The notes under the pieces: generated by a model | Told to the model about the DNA's origin: nothing | What the model saw: only the letters and a program-made list of their open reading frames with translations | The model's database searches: none | In this document: positions 1 to 8,137 of the stretch, one piece after another | Layout of the letters: each line of letters starts with the position of its first letter | How positions within the stretch are numbered: the stretch's first letter is position 1 | Origin: FEN-1219 sp039933105 | GTDB lineage: Bacteria > Pseudomonadota > Gammaproteobacteria > Steroidobacterales > Rariloculaceae | Reading direction: 5' to 3' | NCBI GenBank assembly: GCA_039933105.1 | Contig: JBDTOT010000019.1 | Location: 22,246 to 86,245, forward strand | Length of the DNA stretch: 64,000 nucleotides | Translations under genes and position numbers: made by a program

Positions 1-252
1 CGGACGCGCTGGGGCAGCTGCTCGAGCTCCGGCACGCTGAGCCTGAACGCTGCGTTGATGTTTTTGGCGCCGCCCGTCGTGCGATATCTCCTCATCCACG
101 AGCTGTGTCACTTGATTTCGCTGAACCATTCCCGCCGGTTCTGGGCGGCGGTGGAGCGCTACGAGCCGAACTACGAAGCGCTTGACCGTCAGCTCACGGA
201 GGCGTGGGCCGACATCCCGCTCTGGGCGCATCCGGACGCGAGGCGAGGGTAG
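1..252 (+). CDS. YgjP/DUF45-family metallopeptidase, 5' partial
   Basis: The reading frame is open from the first base, so only the C-terminal part of the gene is in the window. It contains RWGSC near the visible start and the zinc motif HELCHL, followed by NHSRRFW. This is the RWGSC...HELxH...H arrangement of the YgjP/DUF45 (SprT-like, M48-related) metal-dependent hydrolases, where the two His of HExxH and a downstream His bind zinc. The substrate of this family is not established. The next gene begins 2 bp downstream, so the two are probably co-transcribed. Family identity is clear; the missing N-terminus lies outside the window. Confidence 0.8.
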   Translation, partial: RTRWGSCSSSGTLSLNAALMFLAPPVVRYLLIHELCHLISLNHSRRFWAAVERYEPNYEALDRQLTEAWADIPLWAHPDARRG

Positions 253-253
253 C

Positions 254-1285
254 GTGGCGGCCGTTCGATTCAGTGCGCTCGCGAACTCGACCGTGATCGT
301 TGCGGCTGTGGTCTATGCGATCTTCCTGCGGCTTGCGAGCGGCGCGAGCCTGGCCGGTCTTCTGCTGGGCATCATGGTGATGCTATCGCTGCTGCGGTAT
401 GGCTATGCCGTTCTGCGGCACGTCGCGAGTGGCTGGGAGAACTTCCCGCCGCCCGATATCGAGTCGTTCATGCTCGTCGGTGGCCTCGGCGCAATCCTCC
501 ATCCGGCTTTGTTTGGGACCTCCCTGTATTTCCTCACGACGACGCCGCTCGTCGAAGGACCGCTGCGATGGGCGCTGCTCGTCGTCGTGCTCGCGACGTT
601 CCCCGCGTCGGCGGCGATCATGGCCATGACACGGAACATCGCGGCGGCAATGAACCCGGCGGCGCTAGCCGGCTTCGTGCGCGACATGGGTAGCGACTAT
701 GTCAAGCTGCTTTGCGTCAGTGCTCTGCTAGGTGCGTTCCTCACCCTCATGGGCGCGCTGGCCGAGAGGTCTTGGTTGCTCGGCCTGTTCGTCTCGATAC
801 TGGCCGTGTGGACCGTGCTCGCGCTATTTCTGGCCACAGGCGCCACGCTGCGTGCGCATCGCGACGACTTCGCGTTGCTCGAGGCACTCGATGACAAAGA
901 CGTTCGCGAGACCAGGCGCAAGCACGCGGACTGGCAGAAGGTTCTCGATATCGCGTATGCCTCGGTGCGCAGTGGGCTCGCGGCGCAGGCCTACCGCACG
1001 ATCAAGGATTTGATTGCGCAGGAAGGCAATAGCCTCGACGTCTATCAGTGGACCTTCAATGGAATGCTCGAGTGGGACCCGCCGGAGTACGCCGCGATGC
1101 TCGGCGAGCGCTTCGCCCAGCGGTTGTGGGAAGAAGGGCGTCAAGTCGATGCGCTCGAGCTCGTGCAGCGCTGCCGCAAGCTATCGCCGAAATTCGAGTT
1201 GCCCGCGGCGTTCAGGACGCAGCTCGCGGAGTACGCACGCGAGATCGGCCGTCATCGCTTTGCGGACGACCTCAGCGGGAGTTGA
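254..1285 (+). CDS. Multi-pass membrane protein with soluble C-terminal helical domain
   Basis: I do not recognise a family. From the GTG at 254 (chosen because it directly follows the previous stop, while the longer in-frame start overlaps that gene with arginine-rich sequence) the protein has 343 residues. The first ~200 residues hold about five hydrophobic segments, for example VIVAAVVYAIFL, GLLLGIMVMLSLL and LLGLFVSILAVWTVLALFL. The last ~130 residues are charged and helical (KHADWQKVLDIAYASVRSG and following), reminiscent of TPR-like helices but not diagnostic. It probably sits in the inner membrane with a cytoplasmic C-terminal domain. The position behind the metallopeptidase suggests an operon; function is unknown. 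Confidence 0.6.
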   Translation: MAAVRFSALANSTVIVAAVVYAIFLRLASGASLAGLLLGIMVMLSLLRYGYAVLRHVASGWENFPPPDIESFMLVGGLGAILHPALFGTSLYFLTTTPLVEGPLRWALLVVVLATFPASAAIMAMTRNIAAAMNPAALAGFVRDMGSDYVKLLCVSALLGAFLTLMGALAERSWLLGLFVSILAVWTVLALFLATGATLRAHRDDFALLEALDDKDVRETRRKHADWQKVLDIAYASVRSGLAAQAYRTIKDLIAQEGNSLDVYQWTFNGMLEWDPPEYAAMLGERFAQRLWEEGRQVDALELVQRCRKLSPKFELPAAFRTQLAEYAREIGRHRFADDLSGS

Positions 1286-1299
1286 GGGCGGCTCGTGGC

Positions 1300-1716
1300 C
1301 TACAAAACGCGTGCGAACTCGCGTGCGGCCGACGGCCACTCCGGCGCGTTCGCGAACGCGTCCGGCACCTCCTCGAGGGTGCCCGGCCCGCCTGGCAGTG
1401 TCACGAGGCCGTGGCTCTCGGAGAGCATCATGCGGTTGCGGGTTCGCATGTCCTCGACTACGCGCAGCTCAGTGAGATTTTTGTGCGCCCACTCGAGCTC
1501 CATCATGAACCGCGGCATCACGCCGGTGATGGTGCCGTCGGCCGCGACCACGCCGTCGGCAAGCGCGCCCATCGAACCGGTGGCGCCCCCGCCGTAGATC
1601 ACGGCGTAACCGCGCGCAGTCAAAATTCCGCCAAGCCGCTGGGCTGCGTCGCGGTACACGGCATCGCTGGCGTCGCTCGACGCGCAATAGACGCAGATGT
1701 TTCTTGGGCCAGTCAT
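1300..1716 (-). CDS. LOG-family (TIGR00730) protein, C-terminally short
   Basis: The N-terminus NICVYCASSDASDAVYR, the nucleotide-binding stretch YGGGATGSMGALADG and the signature LPGGPGTLEE place this in the LOG/TIGR00730 Rossmann-fold family, cytokinin-riboside 5'-monophosphate phosphoribohydrolases and related nucleotide 5'-monophosphate nucleosidases. The ATG at 1716 gives 138 residues; the family is usually about 180-200. After GTLEE the expected strand-helix region (typically ...WxQLGxHxKPV...) is replaced by an Ala/Glu-rich tail ending in a stop, so about 45-55 residues are missing. The PGGxGTxxE catalytic signature is present, but fold completeness is doubtful. It converges with the plus-strand membrane gene 14 bp away, and may be a 3'-truncated pseudogene. 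Confidence 0.7.
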   Translation of the reverse strand: MTGPRNICVYCASSDASDAVYRDAAQRLGGILTARGYAVIYGGGATGSMGALADGVVAADGTITGVMPRFMMELEWAHKNLTELRVVEDMRTRNRMMLSESHGLVTLPGGPGTLEEVPDAFANAPEWPSAAREFARVL

Positions 1717-1751
1717 GCTGGGAAGAATGAGTAGATCGCGCGCCTCGATAC

Positions 1752-2042
1752 TCAGCCAGGCGTCGAGGCTGCGTGGTATAGCGTCCACGCGCCAACGATG
1801 ACGAACCCGACTCCTGCTACATAGGACAGATACTTCGGGTTCACGTGATGCGCCACGAGAGACCCGGCGGCAACGCCAATCGCCGAGGCCAACACGAGTG
1901 CGACCGCAGCGCCGGCGAAGACCGTCCACAGGCTCACGTTGTCCTTCGAGGCGAACAGCATCGTCGCCAGCTGCGTCTTGTCGCCGAGCTCGGCCAAAAA
2001 CACGGTACCGAAGACCGTTGCGAATACTTTCCAATCCATCAA
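1752..2042 (-). CDS. GDT1/TMEM165 (UPF0016) family cation transporter
   Basis: A 96-residue membrane protein carrying the family signature AELGDKTQLATMLFA in its first helix, followed by two further hydrophobic segments (VFAGAAVALVLASAIGVAAG and YLSYVAGVGFVIVGAW). UPF0016/GDT1 proteins export Mn2+ or exchange Ca2+/Mn2+ for protons; bacterial members are often half-size with a single E-x-G-D-(K/R) motif and act as dimers or pairs. Only one motif is visible, so this is a half-size unit. It starts 3 bp after the DUF2333 gene stop, implying co-transcription. Metal specificity cannot be read from sequence. Confidence 0.85.
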   Translation of the reverse strand: MMDWKVFATVFGTVFLAELGDKTQLATMLFASKDNVSLWTVFAGAAVALVLASAIGVAAGSLVAHHVNPKYLSYVAGVGFVIVGAWTLYHAASTPG

Positions 2043-2045
2043 CGC

Positions 2046-3113
2046 TTAGCCTTGTTCCAACAGGTTGCGCAGATCCGCGATGGCCGAGTGCGCGCGCGAG
2101 AGATACGACGCGAGCACGAGCGAGTGATTCGGAAATATGCCGTAGCCTTGGCCATTCAGAATCATCGGGCTGTGAACCGGTGCGAGGCCCTCCTCGAGCT
2201 CGCGAATCACCTGCCTCAGGCTCACGACCGCGTTTTTGTCCTCGAGCGTCTTCTCGAAGTCGAACTGGGCAGCGCGCAGGAAGATCAGCAGCGCCCAGGC
2301 CGTGCCGCGCGCTTCGTAGAACTCGTTGTCGATCTGGAGCCACGGTGTTTTGACGATCACGTCGGCGGGACCTTTGCTCGAACTCTCTCCCGCAGGCGCG
2401 CCGCTCAAATCCGTGTTCACCCGAATCTGGCCAACGCTGGCCGAGAGGCGCTGCGAGAGATTGCCGAGGCGCAGCTCGACTACCGCAAGCCATTCGCGCA
2501 GGTTGTCAGCGCGTGCGAAGAACTGCGCGTTGCCGGGCGTGTCGTCGGTCAGTCGGTCGCGGTAGCGGCGCAGAGCGGTCGAGGCCTCGCGATATTTGCT
2601 CTCGGCCGGCGGCAGTAACCAGCTGCGATTGTCGGTGTTCAGCGCCGGTTCGGCGACGGCAAGATCGTCGTCCTCGAGCGACTGCGATTGCGAGCGGCTG
2701 TAGTAGTTGCGTAGCACGCGCGCGAGATCGCGACACTGCATCAGCACGCCGAACTCGAAGCTCGGCATGTTGTCGAGCCATAGGCCGGGCGGCAGCATAT
2801 CGTTGCTGAGATAGCCGCCGGGTTTGTCGAGCATCCAGTCGATGGCGTCGATCAGCGTGTTGACCGTCGAGTAGCCGACCACCGCGCGATGGCCTTCTGG
2901 CGTCTCGCGCACGACCCACAGCACGCTCGGCTCCCGCGACCAGTAGAAGCCGAGCGCCCAGAAACCCGCGGTAACGACGAGCAACAACGTCAACGCCCAA
3001 CGCCAACGGCGCCTGCGTCGCGGGGCAACAGGCGCTGCAGTGCTCGAAGTAGCTGCCGGCCCCGACGCAGGCGCGTTCGCGTTGCGACGGAGCCAGGAGG
3101 GCAGCAGCTGCAT
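2046..3113 (-). CDS. DUF2333 family protein
   Basis: A 355-residue protein with a proline/alanine-rich cytoplasmic N-terminus, an arginine cluster (RRRRRW), one transmembrane helix (ALTLLLVVTAGFWALGFYW) and a large periplasmic region containing AIDWMLDKPGGYLSNDMLPP and MPSFEFGVLMQCRDLARVLR. These match my memory of DUF2333, a gammaproteobacterial inner-membrane-anchored family of unknown function. It lies 9 bp downstream of the acnA stop and 3 bp upstream of the GDT1-like gene, so the three are likely one transcript. Topology is inferred from a single hydrophobic helix after a basic patch. Confidence 0.75.
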   Translation of the reverse strand: MQLLPSWLRRNANAPASGPAATSSTAAPVAPRRRRRWRWALTLLLVVTAGFWALGFYWSREPSVLWVVRETPEGHRAVVGYSTVNTLIDAIDWMLDKPGGYLSNDMLPPGLWLDNMPSFEFGVLMQCRDLARVLRNYYSRSQSQSLEDDDLAVAEPALNTDNRSWLLPPAESKYREASTALRRYRDRLTDDTPGNAQFFARADNLREWLAVVELRLGNLSQRLSASVGQIRVNTDLSGAPAGESSSKGPADVIVKTPWLQIDNEFYEARGTAWALLIFLRAAQFDFEKTLEDKNAVVSLRQVIRELEEGLAPVHSPMILNGQGYGIFPNHSLVLASYLSRAHSAIADLRNLLEQG

Positions 3114-3122
3114 CGAATCGGG

Positions 3123-5780
3123 CTACGCTGCGTGCTTGCTGGTGGCGAGCTGTCGCAACACGTACTGCAGGATGCCGCCGTGGATGAAGTAGTCCTGTTC
3201 CTTCGGCGTATCGATACGCACGATGGCCGTGAACTCCTTCTTCTTGCCGTCGGTGCCCACAGCCGTGACCTTCACTTCCTTCGCACGCTCGAGCCCCAAT
3301 CCGACGATGTCGAACGTCTCGGTGCCCGTGAGACCCAAGCTCGCCGCGGTGTCACCTTCGCGATACTGCAGCGGCACCACGCCCATGCCGATCAGGTTCG
3401 AGCGGTGGATGCGCTCGTAGCTCTCGGCGATAACGGCCTTCACGCCGAGCAGCGCCGTGCCCTTCGCGGCCCAATCACGCGACGAGCCCGCGCCGTACTC
3501 TTTGCCGGCGAGGATGATCAGCGGCGTCTTGTCGGCCTGGTACTTCATCGACGCGTCATAGATCGATAGCTGCGCACCACTCGGGATGTGCACGGTGATG
3601 CCACCTTCAGTGCCGGGCAGCAGGAGGTTTTTCAGGCGGATGTTCGCGAACGTTCCACGCACCATGACCTCGTGATTACCGCGGCGTGCGCCGTAGGAGT
3701 TGAAGTCTTTCTTCGTGACGCCAAGGCTCTCGAGGTACTTCGCGGCGGGGCTGGTCGACGCGATGTTACCCGCAGGGGAGATGTGGTCCGTGGTGACGGA
3801 GTCGCCGAGCATTGCGAGCACGCGCGCACCTTTGACGTTCTGCGGCGTGCTGGTCTTCAGCGTCATGCCCTCGAAGTAAGGCGGGTGCTTGACGTAGGTC
3901 GAGCTGTCGCTCCACGTGAAGTTCTCCCCCTTGGGGGTGGCCACGGATTTCCAGTTCGCGTCGCCTTCGAAGACGCTCCCGTAGCTCTTCTTGAACTGTG
4001 CCGAAGTCACGTGCTTCGCGATCAGGTCGTGGATTTCCTTCGAGCTCGGCCAGACGTCTTTCAGGTACACCGGTTTGCCGTCGCTGCCGATCCCGAGGGG
4101 TTCCTTCGTGAGATCGAGCTTCATGTTACCGGCGATCGCATAGGCAACCACGAGGGGCGGCGATGCCAGGAAGTTCATCTTCACTTGCGGATGAATGCGG
4201 CCCTCGAAGTTGCGGTTGCCCGACAGTACCGAGCACGCCACGACGTCGCTTTTCGCGAGCGCGGTTGCGATCTCGTCCGGCAGGGGGCCCGAGTTGCCGA
4301 TGCACGTCGTACAGCCGTAGCCGACGAGGTTGAAACCCACCTTGTCGAGATCGCCCATCAGGTTGCAGGCCGTGAGGTAATCGGTGACGACTTTCGACCC
4401 CGGCGCGAGGCTCGTCTTGACCCAGGGCTTGCGCGTGAGGCCTCTCGCCGCAGCGTTGCGCGCAAGCAGACCCGCGCCGACCATGACGGCCGGGTTCGAC
4501 GTGTTCGTGCAGCTCGTGATGGCGGCGATCACGACCGCGCCGTCCTCGAGGTCGAACTTCTGCGCGCCGGCCGTGACGGGCGCCTTCGTACCCTTGCCGG
4601 CGGCCTTCAGCAGGTCGCGGATTTTGCCGCCCGCGCCGTTTAGCGCGATGCGATCCTGGGGACGCTTCGGACCTGCGATGCTCGGTTCGACCGCGCCGAG
4701 ATCGAGTTGCAGCACGCTGCTATAGCGCGCGACCGTCGCGGTGCGCCAGAGGCCCTGGGCCTTCGCGTACTGCTCCACGAGATCGATCTGCTCGCGCGAG
4801 CGACCGGAGAGTTCGAGGTAGCGCAGCGTCTCGGCGTCGATCGGAAACACGGCGCACGTGCTGCCGAATTCCGGTGACATGTTGCCGATCGTGGCGCGGT
4901 CCGCGAGCGGCAGGCCGTCGAGCCCGTCGCCGAAGAACTCGACGAACTTACCGACGACGCCGTGCTTGCGCAGCATTTCCGTGACCATCAGCACGAGGTC
5001 GGTGGCGGTTGCGCCTTCGGCAAGCTTGCCCTTGAGCTCGAAGCCCACGACCTGCGGAATCAGCATCGTGATGGGCTGGCCCAGCATCGCGGCCTCCGCC
5101 TCGATGCCGCCCACACCCCAACCGAGAATGCCGAGGCCGTTGATCATCGTCGTGTGCGAGTCGGTGCCGACCAGCGAGTCGGGATACGCGTAGCTGTCGT
5201 CGCCGACTTGCTTCTCGAACACCACGCGGCTCAGGTACTCGAGGTTCACCTGGTGCACGATGCCGGTGTTAGGCGGCACCACGCGGAAGTTCTGAAACGC
5301 CGTCTGCCCCCAGCGCAGGAAGCCATAGCGCTCCTGGTTGCGCTCGAACTCCACGGCGTTGTTCTTGGACAGCGCGTCCTGCGTGCCGAAGTAGTCCACC
5401 TGCACCGAGTGATCGATCACGAGTTCGGCCGGGGAAAGCGGGTTGATCATGGAGGCCTTGCCGCCGAGTTTGACGACGGCGTCGCGCATCGCGGCCAGGT
5501 CCACCACCGCCGGCACGCCTGTGAAGTCCTGCAAGACCACGCGCGCGGGCGTAAACGAAATTTCCCGGTCCGGCTCGACCTTGGGGTCCCAATTCGCAAG
5601 CGCCGTGATGTCGGCCGCCGTGATGTTGGCGCCGTCCTCGAACCGCAGCAGGTTCTCGAGCAGGATCTTCAGCGTATACGGCAGTGTGGCGACGGCGCCT
5701 TTGACGGCGTCGAGACGATAGATCTGATAGGTCTTGGCGCCGACCTTTAGGGGTTTGCGCGCGCCGAAAGAGTCGGTCAT
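3123..5780 (-). CDS. acnA: Aconitate hydratase AcnA
   Basis: At 885 residues this is full length for the AcnA/IRP-type aconitases (about 890). It interconverts citrate and isocitrate in the TCA cycle using a [4Fe-4S] cluster. Cluster ligands are visible in ITSCTNTSNP and GYGCTTCIGNSGPL, and DSHTTMINGLGILGWGVGG and GAGSSRDWAAKG (swivel domain) are the other hallmark segments. Cytosolic. It is followed at 9 bp by DUF2333. The 76-bp gap to mnmA upstream leaves room for its own promoter. No anomalies are seen in length or motifs. Confidence 0.97.
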   Translation of the reverse strand: MTDSFGARKPLKVGAKTYQIYRLDAVKGAVATLPYTLKILLENLLRFEDGANITAADITALANWDPKVEPDREISFTPARVVLQDFTGVPAVVDLAAMRDAVVKLGGKASMINPLSPAELVIDHSVQVDYFGTQDALSKNNAVEFERNQERYGFLRWGQTAFQNFRVVPPNTGIVHQVNLEYLSRVVFEKQVGDDSYAYPDSLVGTDSHTTMINGLGILGWGVGGIEAEAAMLGQPITMLIPQVVGFELKGKLAEGATATDLVLMVTEMLRKHGVVGKFVEFFGDGLDGLPLADRATIGNMSPEFGSTCAVFPIDAETLRYLELSGRSREQIDLVEQYAKAQGLWRTATVARYSSVLQLDLGAVEPSIAGPKRPQDRIALNGAGGKIRDLLKAAGKGTKAPVTAGAQKFDLEDGAVVIAAITSCTNTSNPAVMVGAGLLARNAAARGLTRKPWVKTSLAPGSKVVTDYLTACNLMGDLDKVGFNLVGYGCTTCIGNSGPLPDEIATALAKSDVVACSVLSGNRNFEGRIHPQVKMNFLASPPLVVAYAIAGNMKLDLTKEPLGIGSDGKPVYLKDVWPSSKEIHDLIAKHVTSAQFKKSYGSVFEGDANWKSVATPKGENFTWSDSSTYVKHPPYFEGMTLKTSTPQNVKGARVLAMLGDSVTTDHISPAGNIASTSPAAKYLESLGVTKKDFNSYGARRGNHEVMVRGTFANIRLKNLLLPGTEGGITVHIPSGAQLSIYDASMKYQADKTPLIILAGKEYGAGSSRDWAAKGTALLGVKAVIAESYERIHRSNLIGMGVVPLQYREGDTAASLGLTGTETFDIVGLGLERAKEVKVTAVGTDGKKKEFTAIVRIDTPKEQDYFIHGGILQYVLRQLATSKHAA

Positions 5781-5856
5781 TGGAGCCTCGGGGTGTCGCG
5801 ATGAAAACCAGCGCGATTATAAACGCGAAGCGCTCGAATGCGCGCGGGTTCGAGGC

Positions 5857-6978
5857 TCAACACGCGGCGCGCAGCTCGATCATCTGGCGACCGCCGTGTT
5901 CGATTTGGGCGCCTCCGAGGCACACGTCGCCGTCGTAGAACGCCACGAACTGGCCCGGCGTAGGGGTGCGCTGCGGCTGCTCGAAGCTGACCTCGAGCAT
6001 GCCGCTGGCCAATCGGCGCACGCTGCAGGTCTGATCGGCCTGCCGGTAGCGAATCTTCGCGTGGCCTCGCCACGGCTCGCCGCGCTGCCACTCACGCGGT
6101 GGCGCGCCAATCCAGTGCGGTGCGGCGGCCGTGAGCGCTCGGCTGTGCAGCAGCGGATGCTCGTGGCCCTGCACGACTATCAGTTCGTTGCGCTCGGCGT
6201 CCTTGCCGGAGACATACCACGGTGCGGCATCGCCGTCCGCTGTGCCGCCGATGTGGAGGCCGTGGCGCTGGCCAAGTGTGTAGTACGCGAGCCCCTGATG
6301 CCGGCCGCGTTCGCGACCTTCATCGTCGCGAATGACGCCTGGCGATTCCGGGAGGTAGGCGTGCAGGAATTCGGCGAACGGCCGCTCGCCGATGAAGCAG
6401 ATGCCGGTGCTGTCCTTCTTTTCCGCGACCGGTAACCGAGCGCGGCGCGCGACATCGCGCACTTCGCTCTTCAGCAGATCGCCGAGCGGGAACACGATGT
6501 CGGCGAGGTCTTTCGCGGCCACGGCGTGTAGGAAGTAGCTTTGATCCTTGCCTGGGTCGCGCGCTTTGCGAAGCTGTGGCACGCCGTCGACGACCTCGAG
6601 CCGCGCATAGTGACCGGTTGCGATTTGCGTGGCGCCGAGGCGCTGCGCATAGCGGCGCATGACGCCGAACTTGATCTGGCGGTTGCACAGCACGTCCGGA
6701 TTCGGCGTGCGGCCCTTGCGGTGCTCGTCCAAAAAGTCAGCAAACACTTGTTCCCGGTACTCGCGCGCAAAGTTCACGCGGTGCAGCGACAGGCCGAGCT
6801 CCAGGCAAACCTGGCGGGCGTCGTGGAAGTCGCGCGCGTTGTCGCAGTAACCGTCGTCTTCCCAGTTGCTCATGTGCAGGCACTGCACGGCGTGCCCCGC
6901 GTCCCGCAGCAGCAATGCGGCAACGGCGGAATCTACGCCGCCCGACAGCGCAACGATGGTCAATGGTGTGCCCGGCAT
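5857..6978 (-). CDS. mnmA: tRNA-specific 2-thiouridylase MnmA
   Basis: 373 residues, typical for MnmA, which thiolates U34 of tRNA-Glu, -Gln and -Lys to s2U using ATP and sulfur relayed from IscS/Tus proteins. The PP-loop is SGGVDSAVAALLLR near residue 14, and the catalytic cysteines lie in NPDVLCNRQIKFG and DSTGICFIGERPF; DQSYFLHAV is the further family signature. It lies 35 bp downstream of the NUDIX gene on the same strand, the order found in the enteric nudJ-mnmA-hflD-purB cluster. Confidence 0.97.
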   Translation of the reverse strand: MPGTPLTIVALSGGVDSAVAALLLRDAGHAVQCLHMSNWEDDGYCDNARDFHDARQVCLELGLSLHRVNFAREYREQVFADFLDEHRKGRTPNPDVLCNRQIKFGVMRRYAQRLGATQIATGHYARLEVVDGVPQLRKARDPGKDQSYFLHAVAAKDLADIVFPLGDLLKSEVRDVARRARLPVAEKKDSTGICFIGERPFAEFLHAYLPESPGVIRDDEGRERGRHQGLAYYTLGQRHGLHIGGTADGDAAPWYVSGKDAERNELIVVQGHEHPLLHSRALTAAAPHWIGAPPREWQRGEPWRGHAKIRYRQADQTCSVRRLASGMLEVSFEQPQRTPTPGQFVAFYDGDVCLGGAQIEHGGRQMIELRAAC

Positions 6979-7013
6979 GCTGCGATTCTAGCAGCGGGGC
7001 GCGAAACGGCAGG

Positions 7014-7493
7014 TCAGCCGTGCGCCGTTTGGCTCGGCGCGAGGGCGTCGGGCCGGAGATAGACCAGGCAGTCAAGAGGGTGCCGATGGCAGGCGAGATA
7101 GTCATCGAAGCAACGGAGCACGGTCGGGCTGCGTAGTTGAGCGCTGCGCTTCAAGAGCTGCTCGCGCGACAACCAATGCACGCCGACGATCCCCTCGTCG
7201 AGGGTTGCGGGCCCCAGCGGAGGCTCGGCGGTGCCGCAGAACGCAACTCGGAGGAACGTGGTGCCCGAGTCCGCGCGCCACAGGTAGAACCCAACGATCG
7301 CGGCTGGAGTGAATTGGTGCCCGGTTTCCTCGAAAGCCTCGCGGGCGACAGCGGCGAGTAGCGACTCGCCGTGTTCGAGATGGCCCGCCGGCTGGTTCAG
7401 CACCAGGCGCCCGGCGCACTTCTCCTCCACGAGCAAGAAACGGCCATCGCGTTCGATGATGGCGGCGACAGTGACGTCGATGTCGTGTGCCAT
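7014..7493 (-). CDS. nudJ: NUDIX hydrolase, NudJ-like
   Basis: 159 residues with a complete NUDIX box: G37-x5-E43-x7-R51-E52-x2-E55-E56-x-G58, read from AGHLEHGESLLAAVAREAF and EETG. The N-terminus (DVTVAAIIERDGRFLLVEE) and the position immediately before mnmA match NudJ (YmfB), a phosphatase acting on HMP-PP, thiamine diphosphate and nucleoside di/triphosphates. The family assignment by motif is certain; the NudJ sub-assignment rests mainly on context and general similarity. Confidence 0.85.
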   Translation of the reverse strand: MAHDIDVTVAAIIERDGRFLLVEEKCAGRLVLNQPAGHLEHGESLLAAVAREAFEETGHQFTPAAIVGFYLWRADSGTTFLRVAFCGTAEPPLGPATLDEGIVGVHWLSREQLLKRSAQLRSPTVLRCFDDYLACHRHPLDCLVYLRPDALAPSQTAHG

Positions 7494-7529
7494 GGGAACC
7501 TTCGTGAACGTTCGGTCGAGCAGGGGCGA

Positions 7530-8039
7530 TTATATTTGAAGTTGGCGCAGCTCGGGCTCGATCTCGCAGGCGTTCCAGAGGGTTTCGAACTTGTTCAAGT
7601 ACAGCCGCGCGATGGCTGGCGCATTCGTGTCCGACATTCCTTCCCAGCGGTCTGCCTGGGGCCGATACATGAGCGCGAGCTCATCGGCGATGCAGAACGC
7701 CTCGGGGTGCGCGGCGTGCTGGCCCTTGCCATTGCGGAACTCGATATAGCTATTGAGCCGTCGCCCCATGTTGACGAACCGGCTCGCGGTCGTGATGACC
7801 CGCGTCGGGTCCACCACGAGCACGCGCACGCGTGCGAAGCCGCGCGACAGAATGAAACGCTTCAGCGTGTCGAGGAAGACGTCGTGATCGTAGATTGCGG
7901 GCTCGAGATCGTGCGTAAAGATCGAGAGGGTACGGTTCGCGAGCCCTGTGACCTCTACGACCGCCGCACGTACTTCGTCCAGGCTCGACAGGACCTGTCG
8001 GACGCCTTTGGTCTTGGTGTGCTCGCTCGGCGCTGCCAT
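7530..8039 (-). CDS. DUF7931-like conserved protein (phospholipase D-like fold suspected)
   Basis: 169 residues without a signal peptide. The core reads TLSIFTHDLEPAIYDHDVFL followed by RVRVLVVDPTRVITTASRF, and later FCIADELALMYRP and LYLNKFETLWNACEIEPELR. I associate this pattern with the DUF7931 domain, often annotated as acyltransferase-related or PLD-like, but I cannot see an HKD motif. It occupies the place between mnmA/nudJ and purB where hflD sits in enterics. The 98-bp gap from purB contains two short hairpins (8054-8069, 8079-8100). Function is not known. Confidence 0.6.
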   Translation of the reverse strand: MAAPSEHTKTKGVRQVLSSLDEVRAAVVEVTGLANRTLSIFTHDLEPAIYDHDVFLDTLKRFILSRGFARVRVLVVDPTRVITTASRFVNMGRRLNSYIEFRNGKGQHAAHPEAFCIADELALMYRPQADRWEGMSDTNAPAIARLYLNKFETLWNACEIEPELRQLQI

Positions 8040-8137
8040 GAAAAATTAGCTCGCTGACTTGCCAGTCAGTTTACTTAACGGCACGGGGGCGGCTGTGCCG
8101 CGGGTCACGGTTTTTTCGCGGTCAGCCCTAAACGAGA

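Noticed and set aside
1717..2493. N-terminal extension of the LOG-family frame
   Set aside because: The extension overlaps the GDT1 and DUF2333 genes and is arginine-rich; ATG 1716 precedes the true family start.
3588..4643. 351-residue frame antisense to acnA
   Set aside because: Arginine/histidine-rich shadow of a highly conserved gene, common in GC-rich DNA.
8054..8100. Two small hairpins between purB and the DUF7931-like gene as a terminator
   Set aside because: Stems of only 6 bp, and the nearest T-run on the purB-sense strand lies 9 bp beyond the second stem next to the downstream start codon; not enough for a terminator call.
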